64,000 nucleotides of DNA from Blastococcus sp. LR1 (GCF_020166105.1 NZ_JAIUJY010000001.1:434001-498000), one strand, 5' to 3'. Shown: positions 39,313 to 47,748, numbered from the stretch's first letter. A program made the numbers and translations. Notes: generated by a model not told the origin, from the letters alone.

Positions 39313-40500
39313 GTGACCGTCGAGAGCCCTGACTTCTACGCCTTCGAAGACCTGCTGGAGCCCGCGGAGATCGAGATCCGCGACCGGGTGCGCGCCTTCG
39401 GCGAGAAAGAGGTCGTGCCGCGCATCAACGAGTACTGGGAGCGCGCCGAGTTCCCGTTCGAGCTGGTGCCACTGCTGGCCGAGACCGGCATCGTCGGCGG
39501 CACCATCGAGGGCTACGGCTGCCCCGGCATGAGCAACGTCGCCGCCGGGCTCGTCGCCGCCGAGCTGGCCCGCGCCGACGGCAGCGTCGGCACCTTCAAC
39601 GGGGTGCACAGCTTCCTGGCCATGCAGTCCATCGCACTGCTCGGCGACGAGGAGCAGCGCGAGCGCTTCCTCCCGCCCATGGCGCGGCTGGAGAAGATCG
39701 GCGCCTTCGGTCTCACCGAGCCGCAGCACGGGTCCGACGCCGTCGGCCTGGAGACCTCGGCCCGCGCCGACGGCGACGGCTTCGTGCTCAACGGCCAGAA
39801 GAAGTGGATCGGCAACGGCTCCATCGCCGACTTCGTGATCATCTGGGCCCGCGGTGAGGACGGCAAGGTCGGCGGCTACGTCGTCGAGAAGGGCACCCCG
39901 GGCTACGAGGCCACCGTCATGACCGGGAAGACGGCGCTCCGCGCGGTCTGGCAGGCCGAGATCACGCTGACCGACGTCCACGTGCCGGCGGAGAACAAGC
40001 TGGCCAACTGCCACTCCTTCAAGGACGTCTCCCAGGTGCTCGACCGCACCCGGTACACCGTGGCGTGGCGGGCGCTGGGCCTGGCGACGGCGTCCTACGA
40101 GCTGGCGCTGGCGCACGCCATGCAGCGCGAGCAGTTCGGTCAGCCGATCGCGGGCTTCCAGCTGGTGCAGGACAAGCTCGCCCGGATGCTGGCCGAGATC
40201 ACCTCGATGCAGCTGATGTGCTGGCGGCTGTCGAAGCTCGCCGACGAGGGGCGGATGACGGCGGCGATGGCGTCGCTGGCGAAGATGAACCACGCGGCCA
40301 AGGCCCGGGCGATAGTCGCGGACGCCCGCGACATCCTGGGCGGCGACGGGATCCTCATCGACCACCACGTCGCGCGGCACTTCGCCGACATGGAGGCGGT
40401 CTTCACGTTCGAGGGCACCGACTCGGTGCAGGCGCTGATCGTCGGGCGGGCGATCACCGGGCTCTCGGCGATCAGCGGCCGCAAGCCCGAGAAGAGCTAG
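39313..40500 (+). CDS. Acyl-CoA dehydrogenase, glutaryl-CoA dehydrogenase-like
   Basis: FAD-dependent acyl-CoA dehydrogenase of 395 residues. Family signatures: GAFGLTEPQHGSDA at about residue 135, QKKWIGNG at about 165, AMQREQFGQPIAGFQLVQ near 275, and the base Glu in FEGTDSVQALIVGRAITG (about 370), which is closest to glutaryl-CoA dehydrogenases (YEGTHDIHALILGRAITG). So it may oxidise glutaryl-CoA in lysine or tryptophan breakdown. An electron-transfer flavoprotein partner is not in the window. GTG 39313 (MTVESPDFYAF). Confidence 0.9.
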   Translation: MTVESPDFYAFEDLLEPAEIEIRDRVRAFGEKEVVPRINEYWERAEFPFELVPLLAETGIVGGTIEGYGCPGMSNVAAGLVAAELARADGSVGTFNGVHSFLAMQSIALLGDEEQRERFLPPMARLEKIGAFGLTEPQHGSDAVGLETSARADGDGFVLNGQKKWIGNGSIADFVIIWARGEDGKVGGYVVEKGTPGYEATVMTGKTALRAVWQAEITLTDVHVPAENKLANCHSFKDVSQVLDRTRYTVAWRALGLATASYELALAHAMQREQFGQPIAGFQLVQDKLARMLAEITSMQLMCWRLSKLADEGRMTAAMASLAKMNHAAKARAIVADARDILGGDGILIDHHVARHFADMEAVFTFEGTDSVQALIVGRAITGLSAISGRKPEKS

Positions 40501-40524
40501 ACCGGGCGGGCCCGTGCGAGCCGC

Positions 40525-40785
40525 TCAGCTCGCGCGGGTCAGCCGCTGGCCGGAGGCGGTGAGGCGGGCGCACTCGGGGCAGCCGGTGCGGCCGATGCCG
40601 ACCCGCTCCCACCGCTGGGTGCCCCACACCTGGACGATCGCGCCGCAGACCGCGAGCTCGACCTCGCCGTCCAGTTCGGCCGGCGGGCGGTGCGCCTCCA
40701 CGGCGTGCCAGGGGTAGGTCTGCTGACTCTGCTGGCCGCCGGACCAACGATCGGGTCGGGCGAACCCCACGGCATACGTGCTCAC
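40525..40785 (-). CDS. Small hypothetical protein with CPEC motif
   Basis: An 86-residue protein (MSTYAVGFARPDRWSGGQQS start). Cys in AVCGAIVQVWG and the C-terminal GRTGCPECARL could bind a metal. It may contain a small beta domain (ELDGEVELAVCGA). GTG 40785 is preceded by GGAG with 5-nt spacing. I do not recognise a named family. It diverges from the next small gene across 174 bp in which I see only a GGCGTC...GACGCC inverted repeat. Confidence 0.55.
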   Translation of the reverse strand: MSTYAVGFARPDRWSGGQQSQQTYPWHAVEAHRPPAELDGEVELAVCGAIVQVWGTQRWERVGIGRTGCPECARLTASGQRLTRAS

Positions 40786-40959
40786 GAGTTCTCCAGTTCC
40801 CGATGTGCCTCCCGGCCAATCCCCCTGATCGGGCGAAACCGGACGGCTCCGCGCGACGACTCCGACCACTCTCCGCAGTCGTGCGCGGCGTCGTTCCCCC
40901 GGCGGAGGACGCCAGGACGGCGCTACCGTCGGAGGCCTCATCGAAAGAGGTGCACGCGG

Positions 40960-41262
40960 ATGGATCCGGTCAGCCTGCTGGTGGGCGCCGCCCTGCTCGG
41001 CGTCGGTTTCGTGGCCGGGCGCCTGGGTCGCCGGAACCCCGCCCCTCCCCCGCCGGTGACGCCGCTGTGCGGGTGCGGCCACACCCTCAGCCAGCACGAC
41101 ACCGCCACGAACACCTGCTACGCCGAGCTCCGCCGCGACACCTACGACAAGCGCGGCCGCTGGTCGGGGCACAGCTGGGTGCCGTGCACCTGCCGCCAGT
41201 ACGTCGGGCCGCGGCCGGTCGACGAGGTGTTCGTGCCGCGGATCCTGCCGCCGGGCGACTGA
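40960..41262 (+). CDS. Small membrane-anchored Cys/His-rich protein
   Basis: A 100-residue protein: one N-terminal transmembrane segment (VSLLVGAALLGVGFVAGRLG) followed by a cytoplasmic part with CGCGHTLSQHD and VPCTCRQYVG, likely a zinc site. ATG 40960 has AGAGGTG 7 nt upstream. Family unknown to me. It is followed closely by the lipase-like gene in the same direction. Confidence 0.6.
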   Translation: MDPVSLLVGAALLGVGFVAGRLGRRNPAPPPPVTPLCGCGHTLSQHDTATNTCYAELRRDTYDKRGRWSGHSWVPCTCRQYVGPRPVDEVFVPRILPPGD

Positions 41263-41291
41263 TCTCGCCCCGTCCCGGGCATCGGGTGCGG

Positions 41292-42065
41292 GTGAGCACT
41301 CCGACCGAGCCCGCCCGCGCCGAGCGCGTCGACAACCTGCTGGCGCTGACCGAGCCCGCCCGCGCCCTGGTCAGCGTCGGCGCCCTGGCCGCCGGCTACC
41401 CCCTCCTGCGGTTCGCCGCCCGGGGAGAGCCGCACCCCGTCGTCGTCCTTCCCGGCTGGCTGGCGTCCGACGTCTCCACCCGCACCATCCGCGGCTGGCT
41501 GGGCTGGCTCGGCTATCCGACGGTCGGCTGGGACCTCGGCCGCAACCACGGGCCGCGCAAGGAGGTGACCGACGCCGTGCGCACGCTGGTCGAGCGACTG
41601 GCCGACCAGCACGGGACGCCGGTCAGCATCGTGGGCCAGAGCCTCGGTGGGATCTACGCCCGGCGGCTGGCCGAGCGCAGCCCGCACCTCGTACGCCAGG
41701 TGATCTCGCTCGGGTCCCCGTTCGCGGGCGTGCCGCCCCGCCGGAAGGCGGCCGCCGGAAGCAGCATGTACCAGGAGTACCGGAAGCTGCGGGCCGTCGA
41801 GCGGGTCCGCCCGGCGAAGCCGCTGAAGGTTCCGAGCACCTCGGTCTACTCGCGCCTGGACGGCGTCGTCGACTGGCGCACGTGCCTGCAGGAGGAGGGG
41901 CCGATCAGCGAGAACGTCGCCGTGCACGCCAGCCACCTCGGCATGGGCCTGGACCCGGCGGTGCTCTGGATCGTCGCGGACCGGCTGGCCCAGCCCGTCG
42001 GGGGCTGGCGTCCGTTCGAGCGCCCGACCCGCTTCGGGCTGCGCTCGCTGTTCCCGACCGACTGA
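41292..42065 (+). CDS. Alpha/beta hydrolase (PGAP1/lipase-like)
   Basis: A 257-residue alpha/beta hydrolase. Oxyanion segment VVVLPGWLASDVSTRT at about residue 50, nucleophile elbow VGQSLGGIYARRLAE (Ser about 119), acid in YSRLDGVVDW and base His in VHASHLGMGLDPAV. GQSLG replaces the more common GHSLG. No clear signal peptide. GTG 41292 is used; GTG 41286 is equally possible. Substrate unknown; lipid ester or acyl cleavage is likely. Confidence 0.82.
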   Translation: MSTPTEPARAERVDNLLALTEPARALVSVGALAAGYPLLRFAARGEPHPVVVLPGWLASDVSTRTIRGWLGWLGYPTVGWDLGRNHGPRKEVTDAVRTLVERLADQHGTPVSIVGQSLGGIYARRLAERSPHLVRQVISLGSPFAGVPPRRKAAAGSSMYQEYRKLRAVERVRPAKPLKVPSTSVYSRLDGVVDWRTCLQEEGPISENVAVHASHLGMGLDPAVLWIVADRLAQPVGGWRPFERPTRFGLRSLFPTD

Positions 42066-42103
42066 CAGCCGGGGACCGGCAGGTGCCCGTCCCCGGCCGG
42101 ACG

Positions 42104-43039
42104 TCAGCCGCGGAGGAGCTCTCCGAAGCGGGCGCTGCTCTCGTCGATCGCCGCCTGCGCGGCCGGCGAGACGGTTCCCATGTCAAAGAAGCCGTGGATC
42201 ATCCCGTCGTACCGCTGGACGTGGACCGGAACCCCGGCCGCACGCAGCGCCTCGCCGTAGGCCTCGCCCTCGTCCCGGAGCGGGTCGAACTCCGCCGTCA
42301 CGATCACCGCCGGAGGCAGTCCCGAGAGGTCGGCACCGTGCAGCGGCGACAGCCGCGGGTCCTTGGCGTCGTGCCAGCCCTCGGCGTAGTGGCGGTAGAA
42401 CCAGTCCATGGTGTCCTTCTCGAGGAAGTAGCCCTTGGCGTTCTCCACGCGTGAGGGGTACTCGCCCTCGGCGTCCACCGCCGGGTAGATGAGGAACTGG
42501 GCCGCCATGGGCGTGCCGTCGGCGTGCAGTGCTTGCGCGACGACGGCGGAGAGGTTGCCGCCGGCACTGTCCCCCGCGACCGCGAGCCGCTGGTCGCCGC
42601 CGAACTCGTCCAGATGCGCCGCGATCCAGCGCGCCGAGGCGACCGCGTCGTCCGCAGCCGCCGGGAAGGGGTGCTCGGGGGCCAGCCGGTAGTCGACGGC
42701 GACCACCACAGCACCGCTCCCCCGGCAGACGTTGCGGGCCATGTTGTCGTGGGTGTCGAGGTCGCCGATCACCCAGCCGCCTCCGTGGAAGAAGATGACC
42801 GTGGCGAACGGGCCCTCGCCCTCGGGGCGGTAGACGCGCGCGCGGAGGTCGCCCTCGGCCCCGGGCACGGTGCGGTCCTCGGTCGAGCCCACGGGCGCCA
42901 GCTGCTCGGGAGTGCGCGCCCCGTGGGTCAGGGCCAGGTAGAGCTGCCGCCCGGCCTCCGGGGTTCCTTCGTACATGGGCGGCATCCCGGCCTGCTCCAT
43001 CATGGACAGGATCGCGGCGATGTTCGGATCGACGGGCAC
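42104..43039 (-). CDS. Hormone-sensitive-lipase family esterase
   Basis: Cytoplasmic carboxylesterase of 311 residues in the HSL (alpha/beta hydrolase fold-3) family. Oxyanion motif VIFFHGGGWVIGD at about residue 80, nucleophile GDSAGGNLSA (Ser about 155), acid Asp in FDPLRDEGEAY and His in GMIHGFFDMG. All catalytic elements are intact. ATG 43039. It stands apart from the cobalamin operon by 85 bp and has its own direction-shared position at its end; the two are convergent with the preceding lipase gene. Confidence 0.92.
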   Translation of the reverse strand: MPVDPNIAAILSMMEQAGMPPMYEGTPEAGRQLYLALTHGARTPEQLAPVGSTEDRTVPGAEGDLRARVYRPEGEGPFATVIFFHGGGWVIGDLDTHDNMARNVCRGSGAVVVAVDYRLAPEHPFPAAADDAVASARWIAAHLDEFGGDQRLAVAGDSAGGNLSAVVAQALHADGTPMAAQFLIYPAVDAEGEYPSRVENAKGYFLEKDTMDWFYRHYAEGWHDAKDPRLSPLHGADLSGLPPAVIVTAEFDPLRDEGEAYGEALRAAGVPVHVQRYDGMIHGFFDMGTVSPAAQAAIDESSARFGELLRG

Positions 43040-43124
43040 GGCGTCTCCTGGGTCTCGGGGAGTGCGAACGTAACCCGCGGCGCGGACGTGATCCAGACCG
43101 CCGATCCGTGCTCCGATCAGCCGT

Positions 43125-43904
43125 TCAGGCCCAGACCTGCCCGGCGGCGAGGACGACCAGGGTCGCCGCCGTCCCGACCTCGACCACTGCTCCGAAGACG
43201 TCGCCGTTCACCCCGCCGAGGCGTCGGGTGGCGTGCGCGGTCAGCGCGGTCGCGGCCGCCAGCGCGGCCAGCACCGCGCATCCGGCCCACACGGCGTCGG
43301 CTCCGTCGCCACCCGTTCCCATCCGCAGCCCGGCAGCGGCGGCGACCAGGAGGACCGTGAGCGCCCACCGCAGCGCCGGAGGATCGCCTCCGGCGACGAG
43401 GCTCCCGAGTGACGAGCCGCCCGCCACCGGGCGCGCGGCGGCGTGCAGCACCGCGACCCGTCCGGTCGTCGTCGCGAGGACGACGGCCAGCAGCCCGGTC
43501 GCCGGGGACGAGTTCTCGAGGACGGCAGCGAGGGCGGCTCCCTGAACGAGCAGCAGGCAGATCAGCGCGGCGACGCCGAACGCGCCCACGTCGGGACGCC
43601 GCATGATCGCCAGCGCCTGATCCGCCGGCCGCCCGCTGCCCAGCCCGTCGGCGAGGTCGGCCGTGCCGTCCAGGTGCAGCCCGCGGGTCAGCAGGGCGAG
43701 GGTGCCGACGACGAGGGCCGCGGCCAGCAGCGGCGCGCCGTCGTCACTCCCCCGCCAGACCGCGAGCGCCGACACGAAGGCGAGCGCGCCGAGCAGCACG
43801 CCGACCAGCGGCAGCCAGCGCAGCACGCCGGGACCGGGGGTGCGGGCCGAGGCCGGGACCGGCAGCACGCTGAACATCCCGAGCGCCGTGAGCGGGCCGG
43901 TCAC
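43125..43904 (-). CDS. cobS: Adenosylcobinamide-GDP ribazoletransferase
   Basis: Membrane enzyme that joins adenosylcobinamide-GDP with alpha-ribazole to make adenosylcobalamin (phosphate). 259 residues with six or seven hydrophobic segments. Family motifs: GMFSVLPVPAS near the start, TRGLHLDGTADLADGLGSG at about residue 70 and RRPDVGAFGV. The C-terminal GGVNGDVFGAVVE block is also typical. GTG 43904 overlaps the cobU stop by 4 bp. Last gene of the cobalamin tail operon. Confidence 0.93.
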   Translation of the reverse strand: MTGPLTALGMFSVLPVPASARTPGPGVLRWLPLVGVLLGALAFVSALAVWRGSDDGAPLLAAALVVGTLALLTRGLHLDGTADLADGLGSGRPADQALAIMRRPDVGAFGVAALICLLLVQGAALAAVLENSSPATGLLAVVLATTTGRVAVLHAAARPVAGGSSLGSLVAGGDPPALRWALTVLLVAAAAGLRMGTGGDGADAVWAGCAVLAALAAATALTAHATRRLGGVNGDVFGAVVEVGTAATLVVLAAGQVWA

Positions 43905-44446
43905 TTCAGCCGCTGCGGCAGACCGGCGGTCAGCAGGAACACCCGCTGCGAGGCGGCGGCGATCCGGGCGTTGAGGATGCCCAGCTCGTCGCGGTAGCGG
44001 CGGCCGGAGACGGTGGCCGGCACGACTCCCGAGCCGACCTCGTTGCTGACCGCGACCACCCGTCGCCGGGTGCCCGACCAGGCGCTGACGACGTCGTCGA
44101 CCGCGCGGGCCAGCCGCTCGTCGGCGCCGTCGTCCTCGGTCCAGATCCCGCAGTCGTCCATCACCCGCGCCAGCCAGGTGGAGAGGCAGTCGAGGAGCAC
44201 CGGCGGCCCGGGGCGGCCGAGCTCCGCGACCAGGTCGACCGTCTCGACGGTGCGCCAGCTGCCGGGGCGGCGCTCCTGGTGCAGCGCGACGCGGTCGGCC
44301 CACTCGGGGTCGCCGTCGTCGGCAGGCAGCCCGCAGGCGACGTACTCCACCTGCCGCGCGCGGAACAGCAGCTCCTCGGCGTACCGCGACTTGCCCGACC
44401 GGGCTCCGCCCAGCACCAGGGTGCGGCGCGGGGGGCGGCCGATCAC
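43901..44446 (-). CDS. cobU: Adenosylcobinamide kinase/guanylyltransferase
   Basis: Bifunctional enzyme that phosphorylates adenosylcobinamide and transfers GMP to it. 181 residues: P-loop LVLGGARSGKSRYAEEL near the N-terminus, HQERRPGSWRTVET at about residue 55 (GMP-accepting His) and VVAVSNEVGSGVVP at about 130. GTG 44446 overlaps the upstream gene's stop by 4 bp. Length is normal. Confidence 0.95.
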   Translation of the reverse strand: MIGRPPRRTLVLGGARSGKSRYAEELLFRARQVEYVACGLPADDGDPEWADRVALHQERRPGSWRTVETVDLVAELGRPGPPVLLDCLSTWLARVMDDCGIWTEDDGADERLARAVDDVVSAWSGTRRRVVAVSNEVGSGVVPATVSGRRYRDELGILNARIAAASQRVFLLTAGLPQRLK

Positions 44447-46134
44447 GAGACCCGCCCGGCGGTGCGGCGGGCGCGCAGCGCGGTGAGCAGGAGCTGGGCG
44501 GCGAGCGCTGCCCCGACGCCCTCGCCGGCGCGCAGCCGCAGGTCCAGCAGCGGCTCGAGGCCCAGGTCGGTGAGCACCGCGGCGTGCCCGCGCTCGCGGC
44601 TGCGCTGACCGGCGATCAGCGCCGTCTGCGCGGCGGGCTCCAGGCGCACCGCGACGGCCGCTGCGACCGAAGTGACCAGACCGTCGAGCACCACCGGGAC
44701 GCCTGCCGCGGCGGCGCCGAGGGTGACGCCGGTGAGCACCGCGATCTCCGGCCCGCCGAGCGCGGCCAGGAGGGTCATCGGGTCGGGAGACGCGTGCTCG
44801 TCCCGGACCCGGTCCACGGCACCGCGTACGACGGCGCGCTTGCGCTCCAGCATGGCCGCGTCGGCTCCCGCGCCCAGGCCGACGGCGTCGTCGGGGTCGA
44901 GGTCCAGCAGCGCGCAGGCGAGCGCGGCGGCGACCGTGGTGTTGCCGATGCCCACCTCGCCCAGGCAGACCAGGCCGGCCGCGGCCAGCTCGGTACCCAG
45001 CGCCCGGCCCTCCGCCACCAGCGCCACGGCGGCGGACGGCGCGAGTGCGTCGGAGGTGAGCAGATCTCCCTGCGGGTCGGCCGACACCGCGGAGTGCGCC
45101 CGGACCTGCAGCCCGGCCTGCCGCGCGGTGGATGCGCCGAGCGACTCCCCGGTGCGGGTCGCGGCCAGCACGTCGGCGGTGACCGAGGCGGGGTAGGCGG
45201 AGACGGCGTGCGCGGCGGCGACCGGGTGGTCGGCGGCGGCCACGACCAGGGTGCCGGTCTCGGGGACCGCGCCGCCGAGCGCGAGCACGCGGTCGACGGC
45301 GCGGTCCAGCACACCCAGCGATCCGGGCACGGCGAGCAGGTCGTCGCCGGTGTCGCGCGCGGCGACGACGGCCTCGGGCTGCGGGCCGGCCAGGTGCGAG
45401 GGCGGCGCGGCCGGCCCCTCCCCCGGCCAGCGCTCGTGCAGAACGACGTCGTCCAGCGGCGCGCGGGTGGACCAGCCGTGCCGCATCAGGCCGGGCTCGG
45501 GCGGGCGCTCGTCGGGCCAGCCGAGGCAGAGCCAGCCGAGGGTCTCCACCCCCTCCGGGAGGTGCAGCAGCTCGGCGAGGTCGGCGGGCTGGAAGAGGGT
45601 CACCCAGCCCATGCCCAGACCCGAGGCGCGGGCGGCCAGCCAGATGTTCTGGATGGCACAGGCGCAGCTCCACAGGTCGGCGTCGGGGAACGTGGCGCGG
45701 CCGAGCACGCCGGTGGCGTGCGCTCGGCGGTCGCAGGCGACGACGATCCCGACCGGCGCCTCGCGGATCCCCTCCAGCTGCAGGTCGAGCAGGCGGGCGC
45801 GGCGGTCGGGGGTGAGCAGCTCGGCCTGGCGCAGCCGCTCGCGGTCGGCGAGCACGGCGGCGCGGTCACGGGTGGCCTGCTCGGTGACGACGACGAACCG
45901 CCACGGCTGCGAGTGCCCGACCGACGGCGCGCGGTGCCCGGCCTCGAGGACCGTGCGCAGCAGCTCCGGCGGAACGGCGTCCGGGCGGTACCGGCGGATG
46001 TCGCGGCGGGCTCCGATGACGGTGTGCAGCGCCTCGACCGTGGCCGGGTCGAACGCCCAGGCCGAGGGGTGGGCGGCGCGCTCAGCGGCGTGGGTCTGGT
46101 CCCCGATCACCGGGACCGGCCGGGGCCAGGTCAT
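44443..46134 (-). CDS. bluB-cobT: BluB-CobT fusion (DMB synthase / DMB phosphoribosyltransferase)
   Basis: A 563-residue fusion. Residues about 30-230 form BluB, an FMN-dependent enzyme that breaks down reduced flavin to 5,6-dimethylbenzimidazole: RRDIRRYRPDAVPPELL, GHRAPSVGHSQPWRFVVV, and GLGMGWVTLF. Residues about 245-563 form CobT, which activates that base with nicotinate mononucleotide: PGSLGVLD, AADHPVAAAHAVSAYP, LGEVGIGNTTVAAAL, and RAGEGVGAAL (catalytic Glu). The CobT part is shorter than usual and diverges before GEVGIGNTT. ATG 46134 has GGAG 5 nt upstream. The fusion makes a base and uses it in one chain. No cobalamin riboswitch is visible upstream. Confidence 0.9.
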   Translation of the reverse strand: MTWPRPVPVIGDQTHAAERAAHPSAWAFDPATVEALHTVIGARRDIRRYRPDAVPPELLRTVLEAGHRAPSVGHSQPWRFVVVTEQATRDRAAVLADRERLRQAELLTPDRRARLLDLQLEGIREAPVGIVVACDRRAHATGVLGRATFPDADLWSCACAIQNIWLAARASGLGMGWVTLFQPADLAELLHLPEGVETLGWLCLGWPDERPPEPGLMRHGWSTRAPLDDVVLHERWPGEGPAAPPSHLAGPQPEAVVAARDTGDDLLAVPGSLGVLDRAVDRVLALGGAVPETGTLVVAAADHPVAAAHAVSAYPASVTADVLAATRTGESLGASTARQAGLQVRAHSAVSADPQGDLLTSDALAPSAAVALVAEGRALGTELAAAGLVCLGEVGIGNTTVAAALACALLDLDPDDAVGLGAGADAAMLERKRAVVRGAVDRVRDEHASPDPMTLLAALGGPEIAVLTGVTLGAAAAGVPVVLDGLVTSVAAAVAVRLEPAAQTALIAGQRSRERGHAAVLTDLGLEPLLDLRLRAGEGVGAALAAQLLLTALRARRTAGRVS

Positions 46135-46140
46135 GCCAAC

Positions 46141-46162
46141 TCCTCCATCGGTCTCCGGAGGA
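46141..46162 (-). promoter_or_regulatory. Possible SD-sequestering hairpin before bluB-cobT
   Basis: On the minus strand TCCTCC (46162-46157) can pair with GGAGGA (46146-46141), which is part of the ribosome site of bluB-cobT, across a 10-nt loop. This could limit translation. Weak evidence; six pairs only. Confidence 0.3.
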
Positions 46163-46220
46163 ACCCTCGCACGCCCGGCCGCCGGCGCCGAAGCCCGGTT
46201 CCCCCGCACGGGCCGAGCAT

Positions 46221-46664
46221 TCAGCCCTCCGTGGCGGCCAGTTCGCTCAGCGCGCTCCGGAGCGCGGCGGTCCGCTGGGCGCCGAGGGCGACGGCGAGCG
46301 CCGACTCGGAAGCGCCGACCAGCGCCTCCCACCGGGCCAGCCGGTCGCGGCCGGGGCCGGAGAGGTGGACGACGACCTTGCGACCGTCCTCGTGGTGCGG
46401 CAGGCGGTAGGCCAGCGCCCGGTCGACGGCGGCGTCGACCAGCCGGGTGCAGCTCGGCGCGGGCAGGTGCAGCGCGGTGACCAGCTCACCCATGGTGCGT
46501 CCCCCCGCGGTCAGGGCGCGCAGCAGCCGGTAGCCGTCCAGCGTGCCGCCGTCCTCGGCGAGGGCCGCGGACACCTGCCCGGCCAGCTTCCGCTGGGTGA
46601 CGGTCAGCAGTTCGACGAGGTCGTCGGTCACACGTTCGGCGTCGATGCCTCCGCCCCGGACCAT
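46221..46664 (-). CDS. MarR-family regulator
   Basis: A 147-residue winged-helix regulator. VTQRKLAGQVSAALAE, TLDGYRLLRAL, GRTMGELVTALHLPAPSCTRLVDAAVDRALAYR (recognition helix region) and the wing EDGRKVVVHLSGPGRDRL follow the MarR order. It diverges from the amide module, and a MarR-type AmiA repressor in the Mycobacterium smegmatis acetamidase locus gives a parallel. ATG 46664; GTG 46631 possible. A TATGGT sits 6 nt before the ATG, fitting a leaderless transcript. Confidence 0.85.
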   Translation of the reverse strand: MVRGGGIDAERVTDDLVELLTVTQRKLAGQVSAALAEDGGTLDGYRLLRALTAGGRTMGELVTALHLPAPSCTRLVDAAVDRALAYRLPHHEDGRKVVVHLSGPGRDRLARWEALVGASESALAVALGAQRTAALRSALSELAATEG

Positions 46665-46685
46665 GCGGAGACCATACTTCTCGCC

Positions 46686-47723
46686 GTGTCCGGTGCCGAG
46701 CGTCCGCTGGACCCGTGGGACCTCCTCGTCACGGGTGCGCGCAGCGACGTCTTCCACGTCGGGCTCGCCGTTCCGCTCTCCGGGCCGCTGGCCCTCACCG
46801 CACCGTCGGCGCTCGACCTGGCCGGCCTGGCCGCCGACGAGCTCAACGCCGCTGGCGGGGTCGACGGCCGCGAGGTGCGGCTGGTCGCCGTGGACTCCGG
46901 TCGCGCGCCCGAGGTGGTCGCGGCCGAGGCGGCGTCCCTGTTCCGGGCCGGGGCCTTCGACGTCCTGGTCGGTTTCCACACCAGCGACGTCCACCGGGCG
47001 CTGGAGCGCGCACTCCCGCCGGGCGCCCGCTACGTGTTCACCCCACCGCACGAGGGCGGTCGGGCGCGGCCCGGCGTCGTCCGCACCGGTGCGTCACCCG
47101 CCGAGCAACACGCAGCCGCCCTGACCTGGCTGGTGGGCAACCGCCGAGCCCGGCGCTGGGTGTTGCTGGGCACCGACTACGTCTGGCCGCGGGCGGTGCA
47201 CCGGGCCGCGCACCGGGCCCTGACCGCGGCCGGCGCGCAGGTGGTCGGCGAGGCGCTGGTGCCGTTCGGCCCCACCGACATGGGCCCGCTGCTGGACCTC
47301 GTCCGCCGGGTGCGGGCCGACGGGGTGCTGCTGAGCATGGTCGGGCGCGACCTGGTCACCTTCAACCGCGAGTTCACGCGGGCCGGGCTCGACCGACGGG
47401 TGGTGCGACTCTCCGGCGCGCTCGAGGAGAACGGCCTCTACGCCGTGGGAGGCGACGGGACCGGCGAGCTGTACGCCTGCATGCCCTCGTTCGCCTCGAC
47501 TCCCGGCGGCACCGACGACGCACAGCTGGAGCTCCAGGAGCGGCTCGCCCGTCGCTCCGGTCCCTGCGCCCCGGTTGCCTGCGCCTACGCCCGCGGCCTC
47601 TACGACGGGGTCCGGGTCGCCGTCGCCGGGCCCGGAAGCTCGAGCCGCTCCGGGCCGCCCGCTCGCCTGGCCCGCGCCGACGGGCTGGCGCTGCGCGAGA
47701 TCCCCGACGCTCTCACAGCCTGA
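46686..47723 (+). CDS. AmiC-like cytoplasmic amide-sensing protein
   Basis: A 345-residue type I periplasmic-binding-fold protein: HVGLAVPLSGPLALTAPSAL at about residue 23, LAADELNAAGGVDGREVRLV, VLVGFHTSDVHRAL, RARRWVLLGTDYVWPR and GVLLSMVGRDLVTFNREF. This is the Leu/amide-binding class (AmiC, FmdD). There is no signal peptide, which fits an intracellular sensor such as AmiC rather than an ABC transporter component. Adjacent permease and acetamidase genes support amide sensing. GTG 46686. No AmiR antiterminator is present here, so output must differ; the MarR neighbour is a candidate partner. Confidence 0.8.
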   Translation: MSGAERPLDPWDLLVTGARSDVFHVGLAVPLSGPLALTAPSALDLAGLAADELNAAGGVDGREVRLVAVDSGRAPEVVAAEAASLFRAGAFDVLVGFHTSDVHRALERALPPGARYVFTPPHEGGRARPGVVRTGASPAEQHAAALTWLVGNRRARRWVLLGTDYVWPRAVHRAAHRALTAAGAQVVGEALVPFGPTDMGPLLDLVRRVRADGVLLSMVGRDLVTFNREFTRAGLDRRVVRLSGALEENGLYAVGGDGTGELYACMPSFASTPGGTDDAQLELQERLARRSGPCAPVACAYARGLYDGVRVAVAGPGSSSRSGPPARLARADGLALREIPDALTA

Positions 47724-47728
47724 GACGG

Positions 47729-47748
47729 ATACTTCCATCTGGAAGGAT
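47729..47748. promoter_or_regulatory. Probable operator before the permease gene
   Basis: ATACTTCCATCTGGAAGGAT: 9-bp arms with one mismatch and a 2-bp spacer, placed between the AmiC-like and permease genes. The half-site ATACTTC recurs at 46672-46679 between the MarR and AmiC-like genes, consistent with one regulator, likely the MarR protein, binding both. Confidence 0.5.

Noticed and set aside
46135-46220. Cobalamin riboswitch before bluB-cobT
   Set aside because: The gap is 86 bp and lacks the B12-box sequence GCCACTG; too short for the aptamer.
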